A stretch of DNA of 64,000 bases, taken from positions 52,689,177-52,753,176 of the forward strand of contig CM045768.1 in the NCBI GenBank assembly GCA_025200525.1, read 5' to 3'. A program made the position numbers and the translations under genes. The notes beneath the pieces were generated by a model. That model searched no databases. It was not told the DNA's origin and worked only from the letters and a program-made list of their open reading frames with translations. Below are positions 11,364 through 23,500 of this stretch, piece by piece (position 1 is the first letter of the stretch; the number at the start of each line of letters is the position of its first letter). Origin of the DNA: Camellia lanceoleosa. Taxonomy: Eukaryota; Streptophyta; Magnoliopsida; Ericales; Theaceae.

Positions 11364-11570
11364 CTTCACAGCTCCAAATTCACGAATCACAACCAATCTC
11401 TAGTCATCAAAATTGCTTCCGTTCCGGATCAAAAAGAGAGAATTGTGGAGTTAGAGAGAGAGAGAGAGTGCTGTTGGGAGATATTTCTGGAGTGGTCATC
11501 GGAAGATTCGCAGAGAAGAGAGAGAGGGGGTCTTCTGGTTTGGGAAAAAGAGCAAAGCGGTAATTAAAAA
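11364..11570 (-). promoter_or_regulatory. LUX 5' leader region with CT tract and LUX-type site
   Basis: Directly upstream of the LUX start there is a CT-rich leader (GA run near 11452-11468 on the plus strand), typical of plant 5' UTRs. GATTCG at 11505-11510 fits the LUX-binding consensus GATWCG. The transcription start is not determinable by eye. Confidence 0.5.
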
Positions 11571-11676
11571 TGATTTAATTAATTTCTGTAATTAAATGTT
11601 TAGGGAAAGGTGTGAAAAAGTGCAATATCTAATTCCAGATGAGTACTATCTAGTTGCCAACGTGGACTTCTTAACC

Positions 11677-11685
11677 AGATATTTT
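11677..11685 (-). promoter_or_regulatory. Evening element AAAATATCT upstream of LUX
   Basis: A perfect evening element (AAAATATCT on the gene's own strand; AGATATTTT as given) lies about 315 bp upstream of the LUX ATG. In Arabidopsis, CCA1 and LHY repress LUX through evening elements, so this is the expected regulatory site. A near match (TAAATATCT, plus strand) follows at 11693-11701. Confidence 0.7.
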
Positions 11686-11832
11686 AGATCCTCTAAATAT
11701 CTTTCTGTATAAATTAGAGCTCATACTCGCCACAGTACAAGGGTTTTTATGTAATTTGAGTTGGATTGTTTCTTTAGCACCGCCTTTGGCTCTCGGGATC
11801 TTTTTATAAAGTCTGGAGAGTTAGGAAAAGGT

Positions 11833-11844
11833 GTCCACGTGGAC
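11833..11844. promoter_or_regulatory. Palindromic G-box GTCCACGTGGAC
   Basis: A 12-bp perfect palindrome with a CACGTG core (11836-11841), about 470 bp upstream of the LUX ATG. G-boxes bind bHLH (PIF) and bZIP (HY5) factors. Further ACGT cores lie nearby at about 11660, 11886 and 11943. Confidence 0.65.
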
Positions 11845-12042
11845 GAATAGGAGTGGAGGATATTGGTGGACAGCTGGGAGATGAGACGTGGATGATTTGT
11901 GGCGGCACGGTGAGGACATTGGTGTTCCCTATTGCATGTGGAACGTGGGATGGTTCGAAGTTTTAAGAGGAAACAATTTGGTCAGTTGATCTAAGGGTAA
12001 GGAAGGCAGGAACATGTATCTCCACAGAGCACAGACGTGTAG

Positions 12043-12048
12043 GATACG
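12043..12048. promoter_or_regulatory. Candidate LUX-binding site GATACG
   Basis: GATACG fits the GATWCG motif bound by the LUX GARP domain and lies about 680 bp upstream of the LUX ATG. A six-base motif alone is weak evidence; its interest comes from lying in the promoter of the LUX gene itself. Confidence 0.4.
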
Positions 12049-12099
12049 CTGCTTTCCCAGACAACAATCAGCAACGGACGATATAAACTTATGAAAAGT

Positions 12100-14600
12100 G
12101 TTTGGTAATCCGAATTTTTGTAATTTGAATAATTTGAATGTGTCAAAATGATATCGTTTTATATTTAAAATGACATCATTTTAAATGTTTTAAGTCATTC
12201 GAATCATAATATTTTGAACCACCAATCATTATTGTAAACTTATTTATTGTTGGCCCAATTACATTAACACTCCCGCAATTTAAAATTTGTGTGATTTTGA
12301 TTTTTAATTTTTTAATTATGGTATATTTAATTTGTAATTTTAAATTTTAAATATATTGTTTTAAATAAAGATAATTAAAAATATATCTTTTTTTTTTACA
12401 AATTATCTATTTTAAGAGTAAAATTATCATATAACATTTTTTTATTGATTAACTTATATGTTATTTGAAATGTAATGATAATTTTTAATGAATAATGTTA
12501 AAACTTTATTGATTATATAATTTTGTTTGGTTTGGTTTTTATAATTTATTTTCAGAAAAATTTTCTAAGAAATTAAAAATTAAATTGGTAAAAAAAATTT
12601 AAAATATATTATTTTATTTTTGGGGAGGGTAAAAATAATTTTTTTTTATTTATTTTCATTATATTAGTTTTTATTTTTTCAAAAGTCAAATATGGTAACA
12701 ATTTTGATATTATTAATAAACTAATCCATTAAATCAAAAAATCTAAAATAAAAAACATTTCATATATTAAACATATGGATTATACATTAAAATTTAGGCC
12801 TTATTTGTCATAACCTAAAAAAGTCAAAAAGTCACTATGCTATTTAAGTCACATCTTCTTTCTATCACATCACTTCAAACCCAACTCATATTTTATAAAA
12901 AGTCAAAAAGTGCACTTATTTAGATCATCCCAAACCACCTCTTAATAACCATCCATTACATTACATGATAATCATTCAAAAATATCTGTTAATAACAAAT
13001 ACAACCATTTATTACATAATAATCATCAAAAAACATAGACAAAAACAATCACTAATTACATTATCATCATTCAAACACATACTAAAAATTAATTTGGTAA
13101 AAAAATAAAAATACAAAAAATTTATCATTTTTATATAATTTATCGTTGGTGTTAGAAATAATCTTTTTTAAATTCAAAAATAATTTTTTGACATTTATTT
13201 TTGTCAAACTAGGTTATATTTTATCAAATTGACAACTTTATTATTGAAATAGAGCAACAATATCTTCAATTATCCTTAGAATGAGATTTGAAATTTATGA
13301 TCAAATATATTACAATTAAAATGTTATGAATCAAAGTGACACAAGTTTTAAATTACTGTAACTGTTAATATAATTCACTTTCTATTGTTTTAAAATTAGA
13401 GCTGGTTTGAAATGTGAATATATCTTAGTTAATTTTTTAATTTTTTTAAAATAAAAAGAGATGTTAGAAATTAAAGAAGGTGATGTAATTGGGTATTTTG
13501 ACTAATTCATTCAAAAGTCCACATTTTCTCACATGCCAAAAACTACCTTAATTAATGAATAATCATTTATTTCATTTAGGGGAGAATAAGTTAACAATGG
13601 TCACAATAAAAATAAATTGGGAGAATTACTAAATAGTGGAATTGAGAAAAAATAATTATAAAAATATTAGAATGCAAGTGACTTTGTGGTGGGGTATAAA
13701 TAAAAAATTATGTGTATTTTCTTTTTCTCTATCCAACTAGTAATTCTCCCAACAAATTGTAAAATCATGAAAAAATATATCAATTTAATTATTGAAGTGT
13801 ATAAACTTTCTCACTAATTTGTATTTTTTTTTTTTGAACTACTGCACTGTACTTTTATTTGACCTTCATTTAGAATTATTTTTTATATGACTTATAAGTT
13901 AATTTTTTTTTTTATTACAAAAAATACGTGTAAAAAAATAAGTGATATAATTCAAATAAGTCAATAAATTGACTTCATTAAATGTTGCCAAAAGAACCCT
14001 TAATCCAATTCAATATTTGGAATGGACTGTATTGGACGAAAATAAATTAATTGACAATCACATTTTGGCCCCCGTTTAGTAATTGATTTTTTGACTTCAC
14101 TTCTTATAAAAAGATATATAAAAAAATAGATAAAATATTATAATAATTTCTAGTGATTTTCTTAATTAAAAATCACACTCTCCTAATGGGTCCATTGTTT
14201 AAATTTTTAAATAACCTTCAATAAGGAGGCTAAAATTTTAGCCAATAATTTTTCGGTGGGAGTTGTAATGAATTTAAATCTCTTAAAATTAAGTCGTGCA
14301 ATATTTTACAAAAGTAACTTAAAATTAGTATAAGCATATATACCACTTTATATTAATGTAGAATCAAAACATTTTTTATTTGTAAGAAATGTAATAAATT
14401 AATTAAATTATGATTATTATCAAATTAATATAATTTTTATATAAATAATATACATGTTAAACTTTATAAAACATACCATTTAAATTATTAAAACAAAACC
14501 TATAATAATCAACATGTTAGTCCATGGCTGAGGAAAGCCCAGTCCTTATTATTTTGGGGTTAAATAATTCAAGTGTCTAGGAAAACACCTTATCATATCC
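12100..14600. other. AT-rich intergenic sequence with MITE traces
   Basis: Long AT-rich stretch without a credible open frame. Near 12797-12942, inverted ends (GGCCTTATTTGTCA and, inverted, GGTGGTTTGGGATG) and 'aaaaagtcaaaaagt' phrases resemble the Tourist-like MITEs found further right. The flanking trinucleotides there do not match. Otherwise I see nothing. Confidence 0.5.
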
Positions 14601-14656
14601 ATCTCCAAGACTAGGGACAACCTCGTGCAACCGATGATAGAAATAGTATATGAAAC

Positions 14657-15711
14657 ATGGCAACCACCACATCTCTATCTACCCCTCTTCTCTCCTCCAT
14701 TCTCAACCCAAGACCTCGCTATTCGCTTAAACCCTTCACCTTTCACCGTCCTCTTTCCTCAAAAAGAATCATCCCCCTTCACAACCCACCTCACGAAATC
14801 CCTCTAAAACCCACCCAAATTCGGAGAATCTCAGCGGTATCTGGAGATTCATTGCCTTTAGAAGCAAACCCAGTTGAGAATTCTGAGCAGATTGTTTCCG
14901 GTGGTGATGATACTGGATTCACCATCATTTCTGTTCTTCTGTTCATAGCTTTCATTGGCCTGTCCGTTCTCACTATTGGGGTAAAAATCAGTCTCTTCAA
15001 CTTGCTATCCTTATCCACTTTCTTTTCATTTTCTTTTAAAAGAAATTTTTTTTATTTATACATTTAAAAAAGAAATCATTTCTGTTTTGTTGTGATTGAT
15101 TGAAATTTTTTTTGTTCGTGGGCAGCTTCAACTTGCTAGTTCTTGTGGGTAAATGTAATAAATAAATCGATGCTGTTTGTTGAAATTGATTAAATATTTT
15201 ATTTTGGAATGTGGGTTGCTGCTAAGTTGTGGGCTGCTTCAACTTGCTAGTTCTTATCTACTTCGTCTTTCTTTCTTTATTTATTTGTTCGGTACATGTA
15301 ATAAAGGAATCAATGCTGTTTTGTTGAAACAAAACTGCACCAAAAAATTATATTAAAAATTTTACCAAATGTCTCACAATTATCCATATTGTGTGGTCTC
15401 ACCCTTATGTGATATTTGGTTAAACTTTTGATATAATTTTTAGGTCTCTACTATTATTCTCGTTGAAATTGATTGAAAATTTGTGATTTTGGAATATGGG
15501 TAGGTACTAATTTTGTGTGGTGGTTTGGGTTTTCCCACAGATTATCTACATAGCAGTGACAGATTTCTTGCAGAAGAGGGAGAGAGAGAAGTTTGAGAAA
15601 GAGGAGGCAGCCAAGAAGAAGAAGAAGAGTGGTAAAAAAGGGGTGGTGAGATCTAGGGCTGGACCCAGAGGGTTTGGACAAAAAATTGAGGACGATGTTG
15701 AAGATTTTTAG
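14657..15711 (+). CDS. Plastid-targeted single-pass membrane protein, unknown role
   Basis: Two exons, 14657-14980 and 15541-15711, joined by a 560-bp GT-AG intron in phase 0, give 164 residues. Residues 1 to about 60 are Ser/Thr/Pro-rich with no acidic residues, a good chloroplast transit peptide. An acidic linker follows (about 62-86), then one hydrophobic segment (about 87-113, GFTIISVLLFIAFIGLSVL onward, crossing the splice junction). The C-terminal tail is strongly basic and charged (QKREREKFEKEEAAKKKKK), then GPRGFGQKIEDD. It looks like a small thylakoid or envelope protein conserved in plants, but I cannot assign a name or function. The intact frame and clean splice sites support a real gene. 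It converges with the Pumilio gene on the other strand. Confidence 0.8.
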
Positions 15712-16103
15712 AATGCACAACAATTGTAAGATTCCCATTATTATTAATTTTTTTGGGTACACTCAAAGGTTGTAGCCATGAAGAAATGAGAGTTTTGTTT
15801 CTGGCCAACTGTGTAGTCGTGTAGAGAGGAGAGTTTTGTTGCAACTCTTAGCTAAAAAGGTGAAAGGGTTCCACTCAACTGGATTGCTTCTCACTATATG
15901 TTGTTGAATCTATCATTGAAATGTAGAAATGGGTTTTTCTTCATCCTTTTCTAAATGTTTTTTTTTAGTAGTTTCATGTGGGGTGTAGAAATGGTTTTTT
16001 CTTCATAATGTGTTTTTTTAGGAGTTTCATGTGTGTGTGTGTGTGAGAGAGAGAGAGTGAGAGAGAGAGAGAGATGGTTGAGTACTGTGGCATGTCTTGC
16101 AGG
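15712..16103. other. 3' region of membrane-protein gene with GT/GA microsatellite
   Basis: Probable 3' UTR and spacer. A short GT run followed by GA repeats occupies about 16030-16072. Two near-repeats of 'tagaaatggttttttcttcat' lie at about 15925 and 15985. No gene was seen. Confidence 0.5.
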
Positions 16104-16662
16104 TAGGACTGTAATCAAGAAGAATTTTAATATGTGTAGACTTATTTATTAAAATTTTAACTCCACAAAAATTTAACAAATTGAGATCAAACTAAGTTAA
16201 CTCAGGCTTGATTCACGTTCGAATATGCTCACGAGTTTTAACGAAGTAAAAAATTTATAAATTCATATATGAGACTAAATTACAATTAAAATTTTAATTA
16301 TACAATTATATATACAACATATATAAACATTCTAACAAAAAACTTAATATTTTACCAAAATAATAATATTTACTACCAGTATTATATAAATATACTATCT
16401 ATAATTAACTATTATTTACATTTATATTTTTTAAATATATAAATAACATATTTATCTAATTTTTTATACATATTTTTACATTGTTTAATATATAAATAAT
16501 AAATATTAAACAAAAAAATTAACGAGCCAAATTTTAGAATGTTTAGACTTGTTTATTAAAAATTTAACAAACTCGAGCTCGAACGCAAAAAATATTTAAA
16601 GAACTGAGTTCAAACGAATTCTTACCGAACTAAACTCCATCATGTTCAAACAACTCTGTTCA
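16104..16662. mobile_element. AT-rich non-autonomous element, hAT-like duplication
   Basis: CTTGCAGG (16096-16103) and CTTGCAGC (16663-16670) flank a 559-bp segment starting TAGGACTGTAATC and ending CTGTTCA. The 7/8 matching octamers suggest an hAT target duplication. The subterminal 'cttatttattaaa..ttaacaaa' phrases at both ends are typical of degenerate plant MITEs. TIRs are weak, so this is tentative. Confidence 0.45.
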
Positions 16663-16670
16663 CTTGCAGC

Positions 16671-17589
16671 AGGAGAATATCAGATTTCATTTAGGCTCCT
16701 AGACAAATAACCAAGCTAAGAGTTCACTTAGACTGTTAGACAAAACCAAGATAAGAAGACTTATCATTCCCTTAAAATGGCGACAATGATTCTAATTTAT
16801 AATGTAATTTTTTATTGTTTTTTAGTCTACCATACTTGAAAATTGATATTTTGATGAAATAATCATTCTATTTCATTGAATCAAACACTACTCATTACTA
16901 GTTATCGACAACTTTTATCATCTCCTAGAACTCTTGACACAGATTCACATACAGTGGTTTCCTCTTTCGCAAAAAGCCAACAGAAAGATCCAAATGCAAA
17001 ATCCACAACATATTAACACACATACATTGGTTATACATACATCTACAATCTCCAAAAACACCAATTTGGCTAGCGTTCAACAAGAAGCCATTGTAAATAC
17101 CAGTTTCACATAGTATTGATAACTAAACGGAGTAACCCAGATTCACCAACCCAAACACATAATCGATGTATGATATGCATGGTTGAAAGAACATAATCAC
17201 CAAAACAAATAAACAGTATCTACCATTATACTCGGCTTCCAGCCTCAGCTAAACATCAACTCAGACACGTCAACATTTTTACATAGTCACGATTGAAATG
17301 TAAACTACCTCAAAAGTGTTCATTTTACACCCTAAAACTTGTATTGTCAATTGTCTCCTCTGCAAGTGGGGCATTAGAAACACCTGACCTGACATCCGAG
17401 CCTCTCAGCGTACTAGATTCTACGTATAAACCTTAACCTACAGAATGTACATTTTTCTAGTACAAGCAACAACTTTATTTCCAATCAGCTCTTAAAGATA
17501 GGAAGAGCTGCAGCACTAAACATGCGGAAGAAAAAAAGAGAAATAGGTAGCCAAACTAGCCTTAGTTAGCCGTACAATAACTTTCTTTC
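16671..17589. other. Spacer downstream of the Pumilio gene
   Basis: Probable 3' UTR of the Pumilio gene (minus strand) in its right part, then AT-rich spacer. No further gene was seen. Confidence 0.5.
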
Positions 17590-20500
17590 CTATGGAATAT
17601 ATGCCGAGTGTGTAGACTGAGCAGCAATTCTCCTTTCTGCAAAAAATTAAAATAATTGGTTAGAGAGCTAGCTGCGACAAAAAGAGAATCACACCAGGAT
17701 ATAGAAGGTCATCAAATACAAGATCTAAAGAAAAGGAACCGATTAGTTTTTGGGAAGACCACCGTCGACAAACATCTCAGTAACAGTTTTAAAAAGATAA
17801 CGGTGCTGTTTCCTGCAGCTAAAATGGAATGTTTATGACTCCTTTTTCATTTTTCTTCTTCTTTTAAAATAAATAAATAAATTTTGAAGTTCAGTGTCAA
17901 ACCTTTCATTGTAGCTTTTGTTGATAGCTAAGAGCATCTCCAATCCATATTCTCTCTTTTTTTTTCATCAAATTTGAGTGAAATTTTGGTTAAAAGCTAG
18001 ATTGGATATGGACACTAACTCCTTGCTCTCTTTTTTCATCAATTCTTTTTGAAAATTTTCAAACTTATTCCATCTATCAAAATAAATAAATAAAATTCAA
18101 ACTTATTCCAAAATTCTCTTTTTAACCCTTTTTTTTATTAAAGAAAACAATCTCAAATCTTTAATCTTCAATCTTTTTAAAATTTCATCAAATTTGAGTA
18201 AAAATATGATTGTTAAAATTTGGTGAAGGATTCAGTTCATCTTTGATTTGGTGAAAAGATTCTCCCCCTTGGTTTGACACAAATTTGATGAAATGGTTGG
18301 AACATAGTTTTAGCCATTTTTCATAGATTTGAATTTGATGAAAAAATTGATGAAGGGTTAGAGATAACTATTATGCAGTAAAAATAGCTTAAATAAGTTT
18401 TCTTCAATTTTCCATGAAATTACAGGAGGGGTGCTTTTAGATTATGCTTATATATTATCAGCTTTCAATTTAGAATAAAATCCAACAAATATGGCATATT
18501 TAACCATGGTAACTTATTTGATCTCTAACTGGTTAAGCTAGTCAAGTTATTGAGCCACGCATTTACACCAGCTTACTCCCTTTAACCAAAAAGCATCAAA
18601 TTTCAAACTCGCACACGAGGGAAAAAAACAGAAAAGGGAAAAACCTAGCATGAAAAAACAGCTTTATCTAAATGCAAAAGGCAATAAATGTAGATGCATG
18701 GGTCAGAACTAAAGAGATGAAAATTAAGTACCGCCAGCTGCAACAAGCTTCTCCACACGAGCGACAATATGCTTTCCGTACGTGTATTTTTTCAGTGCAT
18801 TCAGATGAACCTTAATTCGGGACAGGATTAGCTCACGCTGTTGATCATCACAAGTTTCCAGTACTTTTTGTACAACATAATTTGCAAATTGATCTTTCAT
18901 CATTGCCTGGATATGAAATATAACAGTAATAAGAAATTTAAAAATAAATATGCAAATCTCTGTTTGGACACATCACAAACAATCCTCAACTAGGGCCAGC
19001 CACATGGTTCCTTCTCCAGTTGGCTCTATGCAGAACCATATCCTCTGTCAAGCATAAAACCACAATCATATATCATGTGTTATATGGACCCTTCTAAATT
19101 TGTGAAGTACTTAGAGAGGGGATTGCTAGTTGGGACCAGACTACTAATTTGCCCATGATTCAAAATTCGCTCCCCAATCCCCCTTAATCCTGTGTTTGTT
19201 TGGCCAGATTGCTAGTTGGGACCAGACTACTAATCGCCCATATGGGGAACTATCCAATCCCACCCCCGGGACAATTAGGTCCCCCAGCGGACAGGGCCGG
19301 CCCTGAGATTTGTGAGGCCTAAGGCGAACTATAAAAATAGGGCCCCTCTAATATATTTTTTTTTAATAAAAAATTTATGTATAAAATGATAAGTATCCGC
19401 AAATTTTTTATTTAAGTATACTTGAACATATAATCATTAAAATTATAAACTAAAATTTACTTTCATATACTTGAATTAATTGTTCTACTTTCATCCTCTT
19501 CTTTCTCTTTTCATTTCTAGAACTATATTTCCTAGGAAACATGGCTATAATCACAAACATTTCAATCCACAAATCACAAACACTGCAAATCAATCCACAA
19601 ATCACAAACACTTCAATTCACAAATCACAATCCACTGATCTGATAGCAAATAAATTATTAAAAAAAAAGCTAATGAAACAAAATTAGGGCAAAAAATTTA
19701 TTCAATTAAAACTGATAAATACCTAGGTAAAAAAATTAGGGCTAAATTATTTACTCCACTAAAATCTAATGGATAAAGAAGGTAAAAAAAAAATTAGGGC
19801 AAATTTATTATTCCACTAATTGATAGAGACAGAATGTAAAAAAAAAAAATTAGGGTAACTTTATTTAATAAAATCTTATAGTGCGAGAGAAGATTTACCA
19901 TGAGAGAGAGTGTATGAGAGAGAGTGAGTCGCCGGAGAAGTGAGTGAAAGAGAGAGAGTGAGTCGCTCACAACAATGTTGTGCTCTGCGTCTGCCTTGCC
20001 TTGAACTTGGTACATATTGCCGTGATCTTCATTTCATTACTTCGTTAAAGAGAGAGAGATTGAAAGCAAAACAGTGCACTGAAGTGAAAGTGATGTTGTA
20101 TATAGTGTATGTATAGTTTGGGTTGGGCCCAAACACTACCTCTGTTTTTGTTTTTGTTTTTGTTTTTTTTTTTTTTATATGTTTTCATTTTAATAAATAT
20201 GGGCCAAACACATTTATAAATAAATATGAGCTAAATTTTACATGGGTCCAATAAAACATTTTAGGGCCCTTTAAATTGATCTTAAAACAAAAAAAAAGGG
20301 GGGGTTGAGCCTATAACAATTTATTAAATTTTGGGGCCCTTTTTTTGGGCCAAAATTTGGGGCCTAAGGCATAAGCCTTACCTGCCTTAGGTCAGGGCCG
20401 GCCCTGCCAGCGGATTATCTTCCCTCAACCATCCAACAATATAAAGAAAATCTTGAAGTATTCTTGAGTGGTCAACTATACAATCCCATCCCCGGGACAA

Positions 20501-23500
20501 TAAGGTCCCCTAGTATATTATCTTCCCTCAACCATCCAACAGTATACAAAAAATTTTGAAGTATGCTTGAGTAGTCAACTATGCATAATACACTTTATGC
20601 ATAAAATACTGTGTGTTATTTAGTTTGTTTTTTATACTCACGTGATGTGCTAGTTAGTAGTACACATCAATTAGCCTAAAAGAATAAAAGAAATATTTCA
20701 TAAATATGAATCCTAACTGCATCTTGTAGTACACACCAAAACCTCCACATCGTCGCCCCTGCAACCCTATCATGTGCTTTTTCTCCATCAACAATTACCA
20801 TATCAATGCCTTTCTTTTTTCTAGATTTCTGCATTAATCTCCCCAAGTTTCAATGGTTAAAAATGGACGCAAAAAAAATGACTACTGAATGTGCTAAGTC
20901 AGTAGTACACATCAATTAGCCTAAAGAATCAAAGAAATATTTCATAAATATGAATCCTAACTGCATCTTGTAGTACACACCAAAACCTCCACATTGTCGC
21001 CCTTGCAACCCTATCATGTGCTTTTTCTCCATCAACAATTACCATATCAATGCCTTTCTTTTTTCTAGATTTCTGCATTAATCTCCCCGAGTTTCAATGG
21101 TTAAAAATGGACCCAAAAAAAAGACTACTGAAACAAAGACATCCAGGGGATGAGGCTACAAGACTGAACCCCAAAATCACAATACTCAGCTCCACACGAA
21201 ACTCATAAGAGTACACAATTACATTCAGATCACAGACTTCAAATCATGAAGCATTACCCATCCCCTGCCCCTTCCCCCCCACTCCAAAATGCAATAAATA
21301 TTTAATGAAAAAATAAAACGGAACATGATATATTGAATTTAGAGATATGGAGACATTATCTTGAGATGATATATCCTCTATTCACAATCATCATTCATTC
21401 TAACTTACAGTGCAAAGCTCAGGAGAGTTAAAATCCATCAATTATCTTATCCTAAAAACAAAACAAAGAGGCATACAGTTATGCTAGATAACTGCAAGAA
21501 AACCATTTTGTTGCTTTAGCTAATAAAGTTTGGCTTTCAAGATCATGATGCTCACACTGAAGCATACAGAAAGAATAATTTCCTGTCAGCCATGGCCAAT
21601 CTGAAAACATCTGTAAAACTGTTGACTCTGTTTTTACAATTAGCAAAATCAAAAGGCTCTGCAGAGTTGTTGCTTTCCCTGATTTGTAAGTGTTGCATCA
21701 CAATTTACATATCTAGAGTCTTGAGGTTCAGCAACTGCCATTCTGAAGGAAATTATCAAACTGAAGAGGTACAGCCAGTCTATAATGTCTCGTTTCAGCT
21801 GGACAACACATTTTTTTTTTTTGGATAAATAATCAAACTTTATAAATAAATAAAAAAAGCATCAAGATGATGTGAAGAATACAAAAATGCAGCCCACACA
21901 TGAACTGAACACAACTAACTAATCAAATCCTCCACAAAATCTACAAAAACCAAAACATTTGGATCAACTGTACCCGTAACCCACTATGCAACGCCATCAA
22001 CAACCTACTCTCTAACCACGAAACAGAAAAGGTTGATGGAGTCAAAGAAAAAGGTTAATAAGACTTGACAATTCCATAAATAATAATGCCTCCAGTAATT
22101 ATTATTGATTAGACTGTCAGCTATAGTAATAATTTTCAATTTTCTCAACAAATGTTTGCTCAATCAAAAGGGTAATTTCATTCTCAACATATGTTTACCC
22201 AATAGCATGTTATTGATTGATTTGAATGCTTCAGATAGCAAAAGCTATAACAAGGAACTTGCTCATCTTCATAACATGACATATGCAAACACACACACAC
22301 AAAAAAGGAGCACAATATGAGACACACATTCCATGCAAACTTTATAGCCTATCTCTAATGCAAATCAATTCTGAAAATCACAACATACACAAAAGCCAAA
22401 AGAGGAAATGATAACAATATGGTCAGTGAAAGAAAGTCCTAGACAAGAATTTCAATTTCATACTAAGTTATAGAAAGCAAACGGACACAACCAACCTGAA
22501 GAGGCTCATTCTCATCAGTAGAGCCAAGCATCTCATTCACCAAGAGCTGACGTTCGGAAGGACCGCCAAAAGATAAACACTTCTCCACAACATTGGAGGC
22601 AAACTTCTGCTGACTCATTTGAACTATCTTCCCAGCTAATTCCTTGATTATCGTCGAACGTTCGTGTGGCTTTCCATGCTCCAGTACATGCTATTGTAAA
22701 TTAAATGAAGAATATCAACAAAAAGAAGCAAACACAAAGACATCATAGCATGTATCTCATATAGAACAAAACACATGTTAAGTATACAGTAGAAAGCAAT
22801 TAGAGGAGGTCCAAAGTCAAATTACAGTAAGCAAACTCTCTGGGCAATTAATTATATCTCCAATCAGAGGAGCCCAATAGCATTTGTTTAGTTGAGTTCT
22901 CACTCACAAAAACCCCTACAACAGTCCCAACAATTTTGGTATGTTTTTATTATTTTATTTTTGGGCTCAGTCAACAATTATGGTGAAATGGCTGCCACAG
23001 TCATCAACTAGGGAATGGGTTGATCAGAGCACCGTCTACGCCCCGATTTGGAAACTGGCGTCATCGTTTGAATGAAAGTGACAAGTCAAAAGTTGAAGAG
23101 GTACTTTGTGTAATTTGTGCATCTGGTTGCAGGGATCAAGATGGGTCTCGAGTTTACATTGGCCCTTTGTAATTAACGTGTAGATGTGGACCTTGCGTGG
23201 TGCGTGTTCTACAACCAGGTAATTTCTCTAGAGAACAAACACTAAACTCCTGATTGCACCAAGCATAGAAACAGGAGCAGTTCATCATAGAAACAAGCAA
23301 ATGCAATCACACAATGTCTTTGGACTAGCTGAATCACAGCCCTTACAGAAACGATGGCATATATGATTTATACATCGGAATCTTTCAAAACAAGGTTGCA
23401 AACCTGAACAACATAATTGCCATACTGATCTTGTGCCAACAAGCTAACAGATCCTAAAATTTCATCCATCACTTTGCTCTGGGTCTTTGGATCGCCGCAG

